Part shown: piece after piece, positions 1 to 7,860 of the stretch | Position numbering within the stretch: position 1 is the stretch's first letter | Layout of the letters: each line of letters starts with the position of its first letter | Origin: Spirochaetae bacterium HGW-Spirochaetae-5 | GTDB lineage: Bacteria; Spirochaetota; UBA4802; UBA5550 | NCBI GenBank assembly: GCA_002839285.1 | Contig: PGXT01000041.1 | Location: 1-44,647, forward strand | Length of the DNA stretch: 44,647 nucleotides | Reading direction: 5' to 3' | Made by a program: the position numbers and the translations under genes | The notes under the pieces: model-generated | What the model saw: only the letters and a program-made list of their open reading frames with translations | What the model was told of the DNA's origin: nothing | Databases searched by the model: none

Positions 1-2822
1 GATCTGTCCAGAACCCATATAAATCCGCCGTTCTTTGTCTTTATACGATATTCCATCTCCATAAATTCATCTTTTGAAGCCAGCATACCCATCAATTTAT
101 CAACTGCATAATCTTTGTCATCAGGATAAATCATCGATGCCCATGTATCAATTGACGGCGGGATCTCATATAGTTCATATCCGACCATATTATAATAGCG
201 GCTGTTGCAGTCTATTTCACCCGTAGCTAAATTCATATCGTATAATCCGTCCGATGTAGCTTCCATGGCATAGGAAAGCCGCTTTTCACTTTCACTGAGT
301 GCTTTAACTGCAGCTTTACGTTCAGATATATCCCTCCCTGTACAGAGAATTCCCGATGGTTTCCCCTCCGAATCACGAAGAACAGTGGCGAAAGTATCAC
401 CCCAGAATGTACTCCCGTCCTTACGATAAAATTCAAGTTCGAGAAAAATAACAATTTCGGCATGGACATCATTAAGTTTTTCAGGAGTTAACTCCTCTGC
501 AGCTGCCTGCATCATCAGAGCAAATGATTCCGGTGTAAGATGCCGGTCAAATGGAAGCCCCGCTAATTCTTCAAGAGTATAACCGCGTGTTTTTTCTACT
601 GAAGGTGATATCCATTTAACATTCAGATTCATATCCATGAGCCATACAGTTTCATGCATATTATCTGTGATAAGACGAAGATTCCGTTCGCTCTGAAGAA
701 GCGCCTCCTCCATCTTTTTCCGTTCTGTAATGTCTCGAAGAGTCCCTTCAATTCCGGCAGGCTTCATCTCAAGATCATAAAATATATGAGTACTTGCCGA
801 TGCTGTAATCATTCTTCCATCGGCGGTCTTCAGGTGCAGTTCGTAATTCTCCACCTCGCCTTTTTCAAAAAGTTTATTAACAAACTCAATTCTCTCTTCC
901 GGATTAGAATAAAAAATATCAACATGCTGACCGATGAAATTATCAGGTGTAAATCCGGTATATCTTTCAATAGATGGACTTATCTCGATAATTATTCCAT
1001 TTAAATCTATCTGATAAAATATATCCTGAATATTTTCAAATATGCTTCTGTATTTACTCTCACTATCCCGTAAAGCCTTTTCAGCATTCATCTGATCCGT
1101 TATATTTGTAAGAAAATTCAGAGTAGCCACGGAACCTTCCCATTCGATTAAAACAGCATTTACCTCACACCATATGATATTTCCGGATTTACCGAGTAAT
1201 CTGAATTTGTAGACAGGATTATTATCACTTTCACCGGCAAGCCTGGCCAGATAATTCTTTATTACCATTTCTCTGTCATCGGGATAGACAAAGTCCATGA
1301 ACGGCCGCGAATAGATTTCTTTCAAAGTATAGCCGGAAATTACAGCTGATACAGGATTGGCAAATTTTATCTCTCCATCACAGGCAACAACAATACCCTG
1401 ACTGGAGTTTTCCAGAATACTTCTGTATTTTTCTTCACTCTTACGCAGCTGCTCTTCTATTTCTTTACGTTCATTGATAAAACGGGCCTGTTCCATATTC
1501 TGGAACGCTGCGTTGGAAAGCTGATTGGCAAGAGTATATAACGACTGCGCCACTTTACGGAACTGATCCTGAGACATGGAAGGGACTTCATGAAATGCCT
1601 TTAAAAAATCGGACTCATCGGCACCGATTATCCGGGCATAAGCAAGCATAGATTCATCGGTCTGAGTTTCATCGCGTACCTGCCCGATAAGCCAGTTAGC
1701 AATATGATGCCCCCCGACTGTTATACTCGCCCCTGCATCCCATAAACCGCCGCTGAGACAGTGCCTGACAATAGGACCACTGGAATCCGGTGCCCCGAGT
1801 TCAGCATCTGATTTATAACAGTTGCACAGCCCCTTCTCAGTTTTACGGACTATCCCTTCACAGAGACGCGTAAAATTACTGGGCCGGGTTATAGGCGTGC
1901 CGTCGGGGCGGGTAATGATAGAAGCGACTTTTGCTGCCGATGCAAATTGATCCTGAATGAGCTGAATGTCATCAATATTAAACAGGTCATTAAAATCGAC
2001 AGCCGTATCGTGCACAAGCGGACGGGTCAGAGCAATGATTCTTTTTTCAATCGCCTCTTCTGCCTGTTTACGTTCTGTAATATTATGGTAGTTTATCAAT
2101 ACTCCATTTATAGCAGGATTATTTATACAGTTAACAGCAGTAAGTTCAACCCATTTATAAATATCATTTTTACATCTATACCTGAATTCAACCGTGACAG
2201 TCAGATCATCAACCGGAAGGAGTTTCACAAACTCCCTCTCTATCATTTCAGTGTCTTCAGGATGAACAGTTGTTTTATAGTCTTTACCTACAAGATCACC
2301 GGGTATCCAGCCGAACCATTTTTCAATATTTGTACTTTTATATTTAAGAATACCATCGGAACTTATTATTCCTATCACATCTGAGATGTTGGAAATCATA
2401 GCCTTCTGTTTAATTTCACTCTCGAAAATCTGCCTGTTGGCTTCAAAAAGTTTAAATGCCATTTTAATTGATGCGACAAGAACAGTAATCCCTGAATTTT
2501 TCACGACATAACCGTAAGATGTAATCTGTTCTGTTTTTTCAACAATCTCTGGTTCAGTATGGCTTGATAAAAAAACAACAGGAACTGCTCTTCTGCCTAA
2601 AATACGTGTGGCTGCTTCGGGACCATCAATCCCATTGCCGAGATCAATATCCATCAGTATAAGATCTATATCTGAATTATCTGCGGAAATATCACATGCC
2701 TCTTCACCTGAAGCAGCAACAATAATATTATAACCGTATTTTTCGAGAATTTTTTTCGAGGCTAAAGCTATGATTGCTTCGTCTTCAACGAGGAGAATCG
2801 TTATATCTTTTTTATGACTCAT
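1..2822 (-). CDS. Multi-sensor REC / PocR / multi-PAS protein (5' part, cut by window edge)
   Basis: I translated this frame by hand from ATG at 2822; it is open down to base 1, so about 940 N-terminal residues are visible and the C-terminus is missing. A receiver domain fills about residues 5-125: acidic pair in LLVEDEA, phosphoacceptor Asp in LILMDIDLG, conserved Lys in GYVVKNSG. PAS domains start near residues 140, 460, 590, 715 and 845. Between the first and second lies a PocR-type sensory domain (about 275-440), with the TRPDGTPITRPSNFTRLC pattern and clustered cysteines (CNCYKSD). The output module is off-window, probably a histidine kinase or GGDEF domain. It should be a cytoplasmic signalling protein, since no membrane segment is seen. 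The receiver at the N-terminus means it may itself be phosphorylated by another kinase. Confidence 0.9.
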   Translation of the reverse strand, partial: MSHKKDITILLVEDEAIIALASKKILEKYGYNIIVAASGEEACDISADNSDIDLILMDIDLGNGIDGPEAATRILGRRAVPVVFLSSHTEPEIVEKTEQITSYGYVVKNSGITVLVASIKMAFKLFEANRQIFESEIKQKAMISNISDVIGIISSDGILKYKSTNIEKWFGWIPGDLVGKDYKTTVHPEDTEMIEREFVKLLPVDDLTVTVEFRYRCKNDIYKWVELTAVNCINNPAINGVLINYHNITERKQAEEAIEKRIIALTRPLVHDTAVDFNDLFNIDDIQLIQDQFASAAKVASIITRPDGTPITRPSNFTRLCEGIVRKTEKGLCNCYKSDAELGAPDSSGPIVRHCLSGGLWDAGASITVGGHHIANWLIGQVRDETQTDESMLAYARIIGADESDFLKAFHEVPSMSQDQFRKVAQSLYTLANQLSNAAFQNMEQARFINERKEIEEQLRKSEEKYRSILENSSQGIVVACDGEIKFANPVSAVISGYTLKEIYSRPFMDFVYPDDREMVIKNYLARLAGESDNNPVYKFRLLGKSGNIIWCEVNAVLIEWEGSVATLNFLTNITDQMNAEKALRDSESKYRSIFENIQDIFYQIDLNGIIIEISPSIERYTGFTPDNFIGQHVDIFYSNPEERIEFVNKLFEKGEVENYELHLKTADGRMITASASTHIFYDLEMKPAGIEGTLRDITERKKMEEALLQSERNLRLITDNMHETVWLMDMNLNVKWISPSVEKTRGYTLEELAGLPFDRHLTPESFALMMQAAAEELTPEKLNDVHAEIVIFLELEFYRKDGSTFWGDTFATVLRDSEGKPSGILCTGRDISERKAAVKALSESEKRLSYAMEATSDGLYDMNLATGEIDCNSRYYNMVGYELYEIPPSIDTWASMIYPDDKDYAVDKLMGMLASKDEFMEMEYRIKTKNGGFIWVLDR

Positions 2823-3255
2823 CAATACAGTTCCCGCAAAGATTTGATTTTTATTTTTCAGGATGCTGAAAAAACAAAGCCGGTAATCACAAACGCAACA
2901 AACCATACGTTAAAAAAATGCGATTAATATTATAAAACTTATACCGGATATATTTATCATCATATTACCGTAAAGTCAAGATTATTACTCTTTCATAGAT
3001 GAGAAGACGTTTAATTACAGATAATAAAGAATCCCGAACACACTGCATGGTGACCCATTTTTAATGGCGTATATACCTCACCGTTCCCCCCGAAAAAATA
3101 AATTTTTACCACCTCACCAGGTAACGAATTATTTCCGGATGGCGTATGCTTAACTATAATGAATTTGAAGTTGACAATAATCAGTACTATTTATTTCCTA
3201 GAACAAAAGCAGAAAATTAGCCTAGATATGTTAAATTAATTTCAGGAAATAATTG
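2823..3255. other. Intergenic stretch without a recognised gene
   Basis: AT-rich spacer between the divergently placed sensor gene and the small ORF at 3256. I see no convincing ORF, tRNA or terminator. A TTGACA at 3171-3176 could be a -35 box for the small gene but has no good -10 at the usual distance. The phrase ATGGCGTAT occurs twice, near 3063 and 3139, without an obvious structure around it. Confidence 0.5.
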
Positions 3256-3402
3256 ATGAAAAAAAGCAGCTTATCTGTAGATGATTACTCAAGAGGACTT
3301 TTAATCGGAATAATATCCAAGGCAGTCAATGATGACAAAACTCTGACTCCCGATGATATTGAAAAACTTAAAGAGATAAAAAAACAACTCCAGGATAACT
3401 AA
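3256..3402 (+). CDS. Small hypothetical protein, 48 aa
   Basis: ATG at 3256 follows AGGA at 3244-3247 with a normal gap. The product starts MKKSSLSVDDYSRG and is charged and probably helical; residues 25-46 are rich in Lys, Asp and Glu. There is no membrane segment and no cysteine. I do not recognise the family. It is convergent with the zinc-ribbon gene on the other strand. The ribosome binding site and protein-like composition support it; the short length is the main doubt. Confidence 0.55.
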   Translation: MKKSSLSVDDYSRGLLIGIISKAVNDDKTLTPDDIEKLKEIKKQLQDN

Positions 3403-3435
3403 GCTTATCACAGGTACCATCTACATGAATCAGAA

Positions 3436-3717
3436 TTATTCAGGCAGAGAATTATTTTTTTCTGCCTGAATCTCCGGTTTTTGCATTATTTGTTCAATCT
3501 GATTTTTTCTGCTTAAAGCAGTCATAAGAAGAAGTATTAGTATTACAACTATAGTAACAATTACCCCGAGTACTGCTACGAAATAGTATTCATTAAGCGG
3601 ATTTTTTTTCTTACCGAAATTTGAGCTGCCATAATTTATATTTCCGCAGTTTTTGCAGATATAATAATCATATACCGATTTTTCCAGATCTGTTCCTTTG
3701 CAGTTTGAGCACTGCAT
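3436..3717 (-). CDS. Zinc-ribbon membrane protein, 93 aa
   Basis: Two CxxC pairs, CSNC at residues 3-6 and CKNC at 21-24, form an N-terminal zinc ribbon. A linker leads to one strong membrane helix at about residues 46-67 (YYFVAVLGVIVTIVVILILLL), followed by a short polar tail. The layout, zinc ribbon plus a single anchor, is common in small membrane-tethered proteins of unknown role. An AT-rich leader with GGAGG-like bases (GGAGGATTTTT) precedes the start. No specific function can be given. Confidence 0.75.
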   Translation of the reverse strand: MQCSNCKGTDLEKSVYDYYICKNCGNINYGSSNFGKKKNPLNEYYFVAVLGVIVTIVVILILLLMTALSRKNQIEQIMQKPEIQAEKNNSLPE

Positions 3718-3890
3718 AAAAATCCTCCATTAACTAATTGTATGATTTATACCGGCAGTATTTTCTAAACTCCATTAGGAAAAAACTCTTATATCTCCAC
3801 TACCGGAAACCAACATATAATCATTTTTTAAACTTATATATGTTAACCGGAATTATCCTTATTCATAATTTTTCGTGTAAAAACATAAAT

Positions 3891-3929
3891 TATTTTCTCC
3901 CCGCCGCCTTCGGCGGCGGGGAGAAAATA
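3891..3929. repeat. Perfect GC-rich hairpin with TTC loop
   Basis: TATTTTCTCCCCGCCGCC pairs perfectly with the opposite arm (18 bp) around a TTC loop. The A/T-rich outer ends give T-rich tails on both strands, so it may act as a bidirectional terminator between the zinc-ribbon gene and the STAS gene. Its CGCCGCCTTCGGCGG centre resembles the hairpin at 6579-6606, so the two may belong to one dispersed family. Confidence 0.75.
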
Positions 3930-4043
3930 GCTTTTTATTTTCAAAAAGTTTAAGAATAAATACGGATATGACAATTCCATGAGATTTTAAATCAATAGAA
4001 AATAATATTATCAGAATCGCAAGTAATATTCTCTTTTAATACT

Positions 4044-4171
4044 AAATTAACAATTTTGGAGGGCACAGCGCTTCGCGCTGCGCCTGGAGTGGGGTTTACG
4101 GTGGCAGCGCACCCGTAATCCCCCACTCCAGGCCTATGCGGAGCATAGGCCCCCTGAAAATAATTGCTGCC
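4044..4171 (+). repeat. Cloverleaf palindromic repeat, copy 1
   Basis: The element has three inverted repeats in a row: a small hairpin (GCGCTTCGCGC), a long central palindrome whose arms run from CCTGGAGTGGGG to CCCCACTCCAGG, and a second small hairpin (CTATGC GGA GCATAG). Its right edge, ending CCCCCTGAAAATAATTGCTGCC, matches the right edges of the copies at 9518 and 14255. This copy is the most diverged: the central arms carry mismatches, such as GGTTTACGG against CCCGTAATCC. No ORF is inside. Confidence 0.85.
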
Positions 4172-4204
4172 AGTTAACAAAGGTCAGAAATTTCAGATTT
4201 GATG

Positions 4205-4233
4205 TTGACAAATAAAAACATACATTTTATTGA
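4205..4233 (+). promoter_or_regulatory. Possible sigma-70 promoter of the STAS gene
   Basis: A consensus -35 box TTGACA (4205-4210) is followed after 17 bases by TATTGA (4228-4233), a poor -10 box. The STAS start codon lies 26 bases further on. The -35 box is good, the -10 box is weak, so this is tentative. Confidence 0.35.
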
Positions 4234-4259
4234 ATATCAAATGCCGGAGGTCGGAAAGA

Positions 4260-4607
4260 ATGTCCGTAATCAATGTTGAAGAAAAAAATAACGCTGTAAT
4301 CATTTACCTTTCAGGAGAAATTACAATGATTACAGTTAACGGAATCGATAACGTCTGCAGACAATATCTGAATTCAGATATCGAAGTACTGGCATTTGAC
4401 ATGAGAAATGTAGAATTCATTGATTCATTCGGTATCAGCAGGGTAATTAAACAATCAAAAATGTTTTCATCACAAGGTGTTGAATTTGTACTGGTGAACC
4501 TGAACGATAATATTAAGCAGATTTTCAAAATAGCAACTTTTGATAAACTTTTTAATATTATGACAAAAGAGGAATTTAACTCTCAATTTCTGATTAAATC
4601 GCTATAG
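4260..4607 (+). CDS. STAS-domain protein (anti-sigma factor antagonist type), 115 aa
   Basis: This is a single STAS domain of normal length. The motif FDMRNVEFIDSFGI (residues 46-59) holds the conserved serine (S56) that anti-sigma-factor kinases phosphorylate in SpoIIAA/RsbV proteins. I chose ATG 4260 because GGAGG lies nine bases upstream; an in-frame TTG at 4230 has no such site. By family it would bind an anti-sigma factor or a switch kinase and be controlled by phosphorylation. The partner gene is not next to it, so its pathway is unknown. It converges with the HD-GYP gene downstream. Confidence 0.85.
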   Translation: MSVINVEEKNNAVIIYLSGEITMITVNGIDNVCRQYLNSDIEVLAFDMRNVEFIDSFGISRVIKQSKMFSSQGVEFVLVNLNDNIKQIFKIATFDKLFNIMTKEEFNSQFLIKSL

Positions 4608-4625
4608 TTTTACAAATCACTACTT

Positions 4626-5669
4626 CTAAAAAAATCTTTTCCCTTTATTCTGTTTTGTAATACTGTAATGGTCAAAATCTATATCTCCGTTCCGATACAA
4701 TTCAGTACATGCATCAACAACATCTGAATCAAAGCGTATTCCGCTGAATTTGTTTATCTCCTCTATTGCATATTCTATTCCCAATGCAGGGCGATAAGGA
4801 CGATGAGTTGACATTGCCTCAACAACATCGGCAACACCGACAACTTTTGATTCGAGCAGCATCATGGTACCCTCAAGGCCCAGAGGATAACCGGAACCAT
4901 TGATACACTCATGATGCTGAAGAATAATTGCCGCCACAGGCCAAGGGAAATCTATTGTAGAGAGAATCTGAAATCCGATATTTGTATGGTGCTTAATCAG
5001 TTCAAATTCGACTTCGAGCAGACTGTGACTCTTATTTAAAATGTCAGAAGGAATCGCAATTTTACCGATATCGTGAATTGAAGCCGCGATTCTGATACCT
5101 TCAATTGTCTGCTGGGACAGATCCATCTGATTGGCAATTTTCCTGGCAAGGTTACTTACCCTCTGCTGATGACCTGCAGTATATGAATCACGTACCTCCA
5201 CAGCATTCGCTATGGCCAGTATTACCCCGCCAAGATTTTCCCTTAAAATTCGGAATTTTTCGCGTTCAGTCCTCTCAATATCGAGATCAACAGAGATGTC
5301 ATGAGAAATCGAGAGTATTGCCTTAACGCCTTTATAAAATATACATGTGTTTTTTGCTTTTATCGGGACTTTATTTCCATTTTTTCTCCGGAAAGCCCCG
5401 CGAAAGATCTGCCTGTCTGTGTAATTCAGATACTCAAAAGTATTAAGCGTATTCTCCTCACTCCAGCTGCATAATAAATCATTTATATTTTTGTTAGAAA
5501 TTTCATCTTTTGAATAATCGAGGGTTATTAATAGGTTTGAATTGATGTGAAGAATTTCACCATCAGAACCATATAGAACCATGTAATCTCCGAAATTATT
5601 AAATATCGAAGAGATTGAAGACAGCTGTTCATCAGTATAATTCTGATTGTTTATAAGATTCATTTCCAC
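4626..5669 (-). CDS. PAS-HD-GYP protein, probable cyclic-di-GMP phosphodiesterase
   Basis: The 347 aa product has an N-terminal PAS domain (about 20-125), then a full HD-GYP domain (about 145-335). The signature residues are present: H167, HDIGK at 199-203, HH at 227-228, QHHE at 251-254 and GSGYP at 258-262. HD-GYP proteins use a di- or trinuclear metal site to hydrolyse cyclic-di-GMP. PAS presumably senses a ligand or redox state and sets activity. No membrane segment is seen. GTG 5669 sits six bases after GAGGA; ATG 5663 is a possible alternative start. A role in motility or surface switching fits the neighbouring sensor genes but is inferred. Confidence 0.9.
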   Translation of the reverse strand: MEMNLINNQNYTDEQLSSISSIFNNFGDYMVLYGSDGEILHINSNLLITLDYSKDEISNKNINDLLCSWSEENTLNTFEYLNYTDRQIFRGAFRRKNGNKVPIKAKNTCIFYKGVKAILSISHDISVDLDIERTEREKFRILRENLGGVILAIANAVEVRDSYTAGHQQRVSNLARKIANQMDLSQQTIEGIRIAASIHDIGKIAIPSDILNKSHSLLEVEFELIKHHTNIGFQILSTIDFPWPVAAIILQHHECINGSGYPLGLEGTMMLLESKVVGVADVVEAMSTHRPYRPALGIEYAIEEINKFSGIRFDSDVVDACTELYRNGDIDFDHYSITKQNKGKRFF

Positions 5670-5768
5670 AGATTCCTCTTTATTAGAACCAGCGTTATTA
5701 TTAATAAAATGTTTATTTATATATAATCAATCTTTTTTTCACAATCAGTAAAAATAAATGGGTGCCCA

Positions 5769-6398
5769 TCAGGCCCACAACTTCAATTCCGGCTGGTGAA
5801 TAATTGCAAAGAGAATATCGCTTCTTGTTACTATACCGGCAATAGAACCATCAGGATTTACAACAGGCATAGCACCGATATGATTATCAAGCATCACTTT
5901 AGCGATTCGCCGGATATCTGTCATTGGTGTTGTAGCTATTACATCAGTAGACATGATTTCTGCAACAGTGACATCCCGTGATGACTCAACAACTCCATCG
6001 TTTATAATAAGCTTTTTCAGAAGATCTCTGTCTGAAACAATCCCGACAATTTTACCATCATCCGTAACCACAGGCATATGGTGAACTTTTTTTTCCAAAA
6101 ACTGAAGCCATGCGTCATTGACTGAAATTTCAGGACTGACGGTAAAAACAGGAGAACTCATAATACCGGAAACATGGAAGACAGGTGACTTTTCATTCTC
6201 CATGCGGGATGCCTCTTTATAAGCATCAGCACCATAATTTCTGCTGCTCCCGATTCCGCTCCCCTGAGAAGATGAATTGCCCTCTTCAAATTTTTTAGTG
6301 CGGTTACTGCTCTTGGAATGATGGACCCTGACATTTTTAGGGAAATGCTCCAGCTGTGCATCGATCCGCTTCCCCTGAAGTGTAAAAAGATGGAACAT
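5769..6398 (-). CDS. CBS-domain pair protein
   Basis: An N-terminal polar, Ser- and Gly-rich region (about 1-65) precedes two CBS motifs at about 70-125 and 140-200. The repeats IMSSPVFTVSPEISVNDAW and IMSTDVIATTPMTDIRRIA start each half; each contains MPVV followed by GIVSDRD or GIVTRSD, the classic adenosine-nucleotide-binding pattern. Such pairs sense ATP, AMP or similar ligands and usually regulate a partner. I placed the start at ATG 6398 because AAGGAGA lies just upstream; the ORF could also begin at 6428. No effector domain is attached, so the target is unknown. Confidence 0.85.
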   Translation of the reverse strand: MFHLFTLQGKRIDAQLEHFPKNVRVHHSKSSNRTKKFEEGNSSSQGSGIGSSRNYGADAYKEASRMENEKSPVFHVSGIMSSPVFTVSPEISVNDAWLQFLEKKVHHMPVVTDDGKIVGIVSDRDLLKKLIINDGVVESSRDVTVAEIMSTDVIATTPMTDIRRIAKVMLDNHIGAMPVVNPDGSIAGIVTRSDILFAIIHQPELKLWA

Positions 6399-6578
6399 CT
6401 GTTTCTCCTTTTTATCGAACGGCAGCAAATTATTTATAAATGCTTATGATTCACGCTGTGACCACGGAATAAATTGATGCCTTATCGGACCATTTACTTT
6501 CTTGACAAAAACAGCTGTGAAAAAACATCTTATTAACAGTATTTATTCCTTAACTTTTCTAAATTAAAAAAAATCTAT

Positions 6579-6606
6579 TATCCTGCCGCCGAAGACGGCG
6601 AGGATA
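6579..6606. repeat. Hairpin related to the one at 3891
   Basis: TATCCTGCCG pairs with CGGC-G-AGGATA across a CCGAAGA loop (10 bp with one bulged G). Read on the minus strand its core is CGCCGTCTTCGGCGG, one base different from the centre of the 3891-3929 hairpin. It may be a terminator or a small dispersed repeat. The rest of 6399-6724 holds nothing else that I can identify. Confidence 0.6.
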
Positions 6607-6724
6607 TATAATTCTTGTATTTTACACTAAAAATAATATTTAGAAATAACCACTGACTTATTATAACTATTGCACCAGTCAGAATCAGAGTCAATTCATT
6701 TTACTATTCCGGAGAATATCAATT

Positions 6725-7120
6725 ATGTCCATATTCTTTTTCTGGGATATAGAAAATGTTTCATTTCACAACCTTGAACGGATAATGCTGCATACCGGCA
6801 GAGATGAAGATGAAAAACGATATGTCGTGTATTCAAAAATTAAAGAAGCGCGTAAAGAGAAACTTCTGGAAAAGGGGTGGGTACTTGTAGAGACTGATGG
6901 AATTTCCAAGAATTCAGCCGATTATAAAATACAGAATATGATTCAGACCATACTTGAAAACAGATCATCCCTTCCAGATAAAATATATCTTATCACTGAA
7001 GATAAGGGATTTTTCAATATTTCACAAAAGATAATTGATACGGGAATTAAACTTGAAATAATATGCTCAACCAAAGATCCTCAGTGGGTAAAGGATTTAA
7101 AATATCCCCGGGATTTATAA
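6725..7120 (+). CDS. NYN/PIN-like nuclease domain protein, 131 aa
   Basis: The start reads FFFWDIENVSFHN, the typical first acidic motif of NYN domains (D and N of WDIEN). Further acidic positions follow in SADYKIQNMI (about 72-81) and ITEDKGFFNI (about 98-107), matching the PIN-like metal-site layout. NYN proteins are predicted RNases that process or degrade RNA. GGAGA lies nine bases before the ATG. The next two genes follow closely on the same strand, so they probably share a transcript. Family is fairly clear; the RNA target is not known. Confidence 0.8.
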   Translation: MSIFFFWDIENVSFHNLERIMLHTGRDEDEKRYVVYSKIKEARKEKLLEKGWVLVETDGISKNSADYKIQNMIQTILENRSSLPDKIYLITEDKGFFNISQKIIDTGIKLEIICSTKDPQWVKDLKYPRDL

Positions 7121-7138
7121 AATAATGATAAGGATTAT

Positions 7139-7594
7139 ATGCAGATACTAATCGATGCCGATGCAACACCCGTAGTAATAAAAGATATTCTCTTTCGTGC
7201 TGTTGAACGGAATTCAATTAAGCTGACACTTGTTGCAAATCAGCCTATGAAGCACCCTAAATCTCAATTCATCTCTTCAATAATAGTCGCTGCGGGCCCT
7301 GACGAGGCTGATGACCATATTGCAGAAATTGTTCAGCCGGGTGATCTTGTAATTACTGCAGATATACCCCTTGCCGACAGAGTTGTCACCAAAGGGGGCT
7401 ACGCCCTCAATCCAAGGGGTGAATTCTACACAGTGGAAAACATTAAGGAGCGGTTAGCCATGCGGGACCTCATGGATGAACTGAGAAACAGCGGTTTAAC
7501 CGCAGGAAACCAGGCGCCATTCTCCAGCCGTGACCGCCAGGCTTTTGCAAACCAGCTGGACAGATTCATTACTAAACATTTTAAAAACATTTAA
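7139..7594 (+). CDS. YaiI/YqxD (DUF188) family protein, 151 aa
   Basis: The sequence MQILIDADATPVV at the N-terminus, then ADIPLADRVV and KGGYALNPRGEFYT, and the C-terminal FSSRDRQAFANQLDRFI are hallmarks of the YaiI/YqxD family, a PIN-fold relative of unknown function. Length is normal for the family. AAGGA sits four bases before the ATG. It follows the NYN gene by 18 bases, so two PIN-like proteins are made from neighbouring genes. Confidence 0.9.
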   Translation: MQILIDADATPVVIKDILFRAVERNSIKLTLVANQPMKHPKSQFISSIIVAAGPDEADDHIAEIVQPGDLVITADIPLADRVVTKGGYALNPRGEFYTVENIKERLAMRDLMDELRNSGLTAGNQAPFSSRDRQAFANQLDRFITKHFKNI

Positions 7595-7607
7595 ACCGGA
7601 GATGATA

Positions 7608-7799
7608 ATGGACGGAACAAAACGCTCATCGATAAAAACCGGAATAAAAGTCGCCATTGTATTAAAGAACGATCAGCGCACAGGGAAACTTACAGAAGGG
7701 ATTGTAAAAGACATCCTCACTAATTCTCCGTCTCATCCTCATGGAATAAAAGTAAGGCTTCAGAGCGGTGAAGTGGGCAGAGTTAAGTCAGTCTTATAA
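7608..7799 (+). CDS. YwbE (DUF2196) family protein, 63 aa
   Basis: The product carries IKTGIKVAIVLKNDQRTGKL and TEGIVKDILTNSPSHPHGIK, the highly conserved core of the YwbE family of small basic proteins. Ending in GEVGRVKSVL is also typical. The function of the family is unknown. ATG 7608 follows CCGGAGATGATA, a good ribosome binding site, 13 bases after the preceding stop codon. It is probably the last gene of the three-gene plus-strand unit. Confidence 0.88.
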   Translation: MDGTKRSSIKTGIKVAIVLKNDQRTGKLTEGIVKDILTNSPSHPHGIKVRLQSGEVGRVKSVL

Positions 7800-7836
7800 A
7801 AAAAAGGGTCTCCTCAATTCTTATTGAAAAGACCCC
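7797..7836 (-). terminator. Terminator of the CoA-transferase gene
   Basis: GGGTCT and AGACCC (7806-7811 and 7830-7835) form a hairpin, with CAAT/ATTG extending it inside. Read on the minus strand it is followed by a run of eight Ts, giving a textbook intrinsic terminator for the CoA-transferase. It begins right at the stop codon of the plus-strand YwbE gene. Confidence 0.85.
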
Positions 7837-7860
7837 ATAAATACTGTATGATGAAGTTTT

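Noticed and set aside
654-2384. Plus-strand ORFs inside the sensor gene
   Set aside because: They are shadows of the continuous minus-strand frame, which shows clear REC, PAS and PocR motifs.
3738-3953. 71 aa plus-strand ORF over the 3891 hairpin
   Set aside because: It has no ribosome site, low-complexity codons and covers the perfect palindrome.
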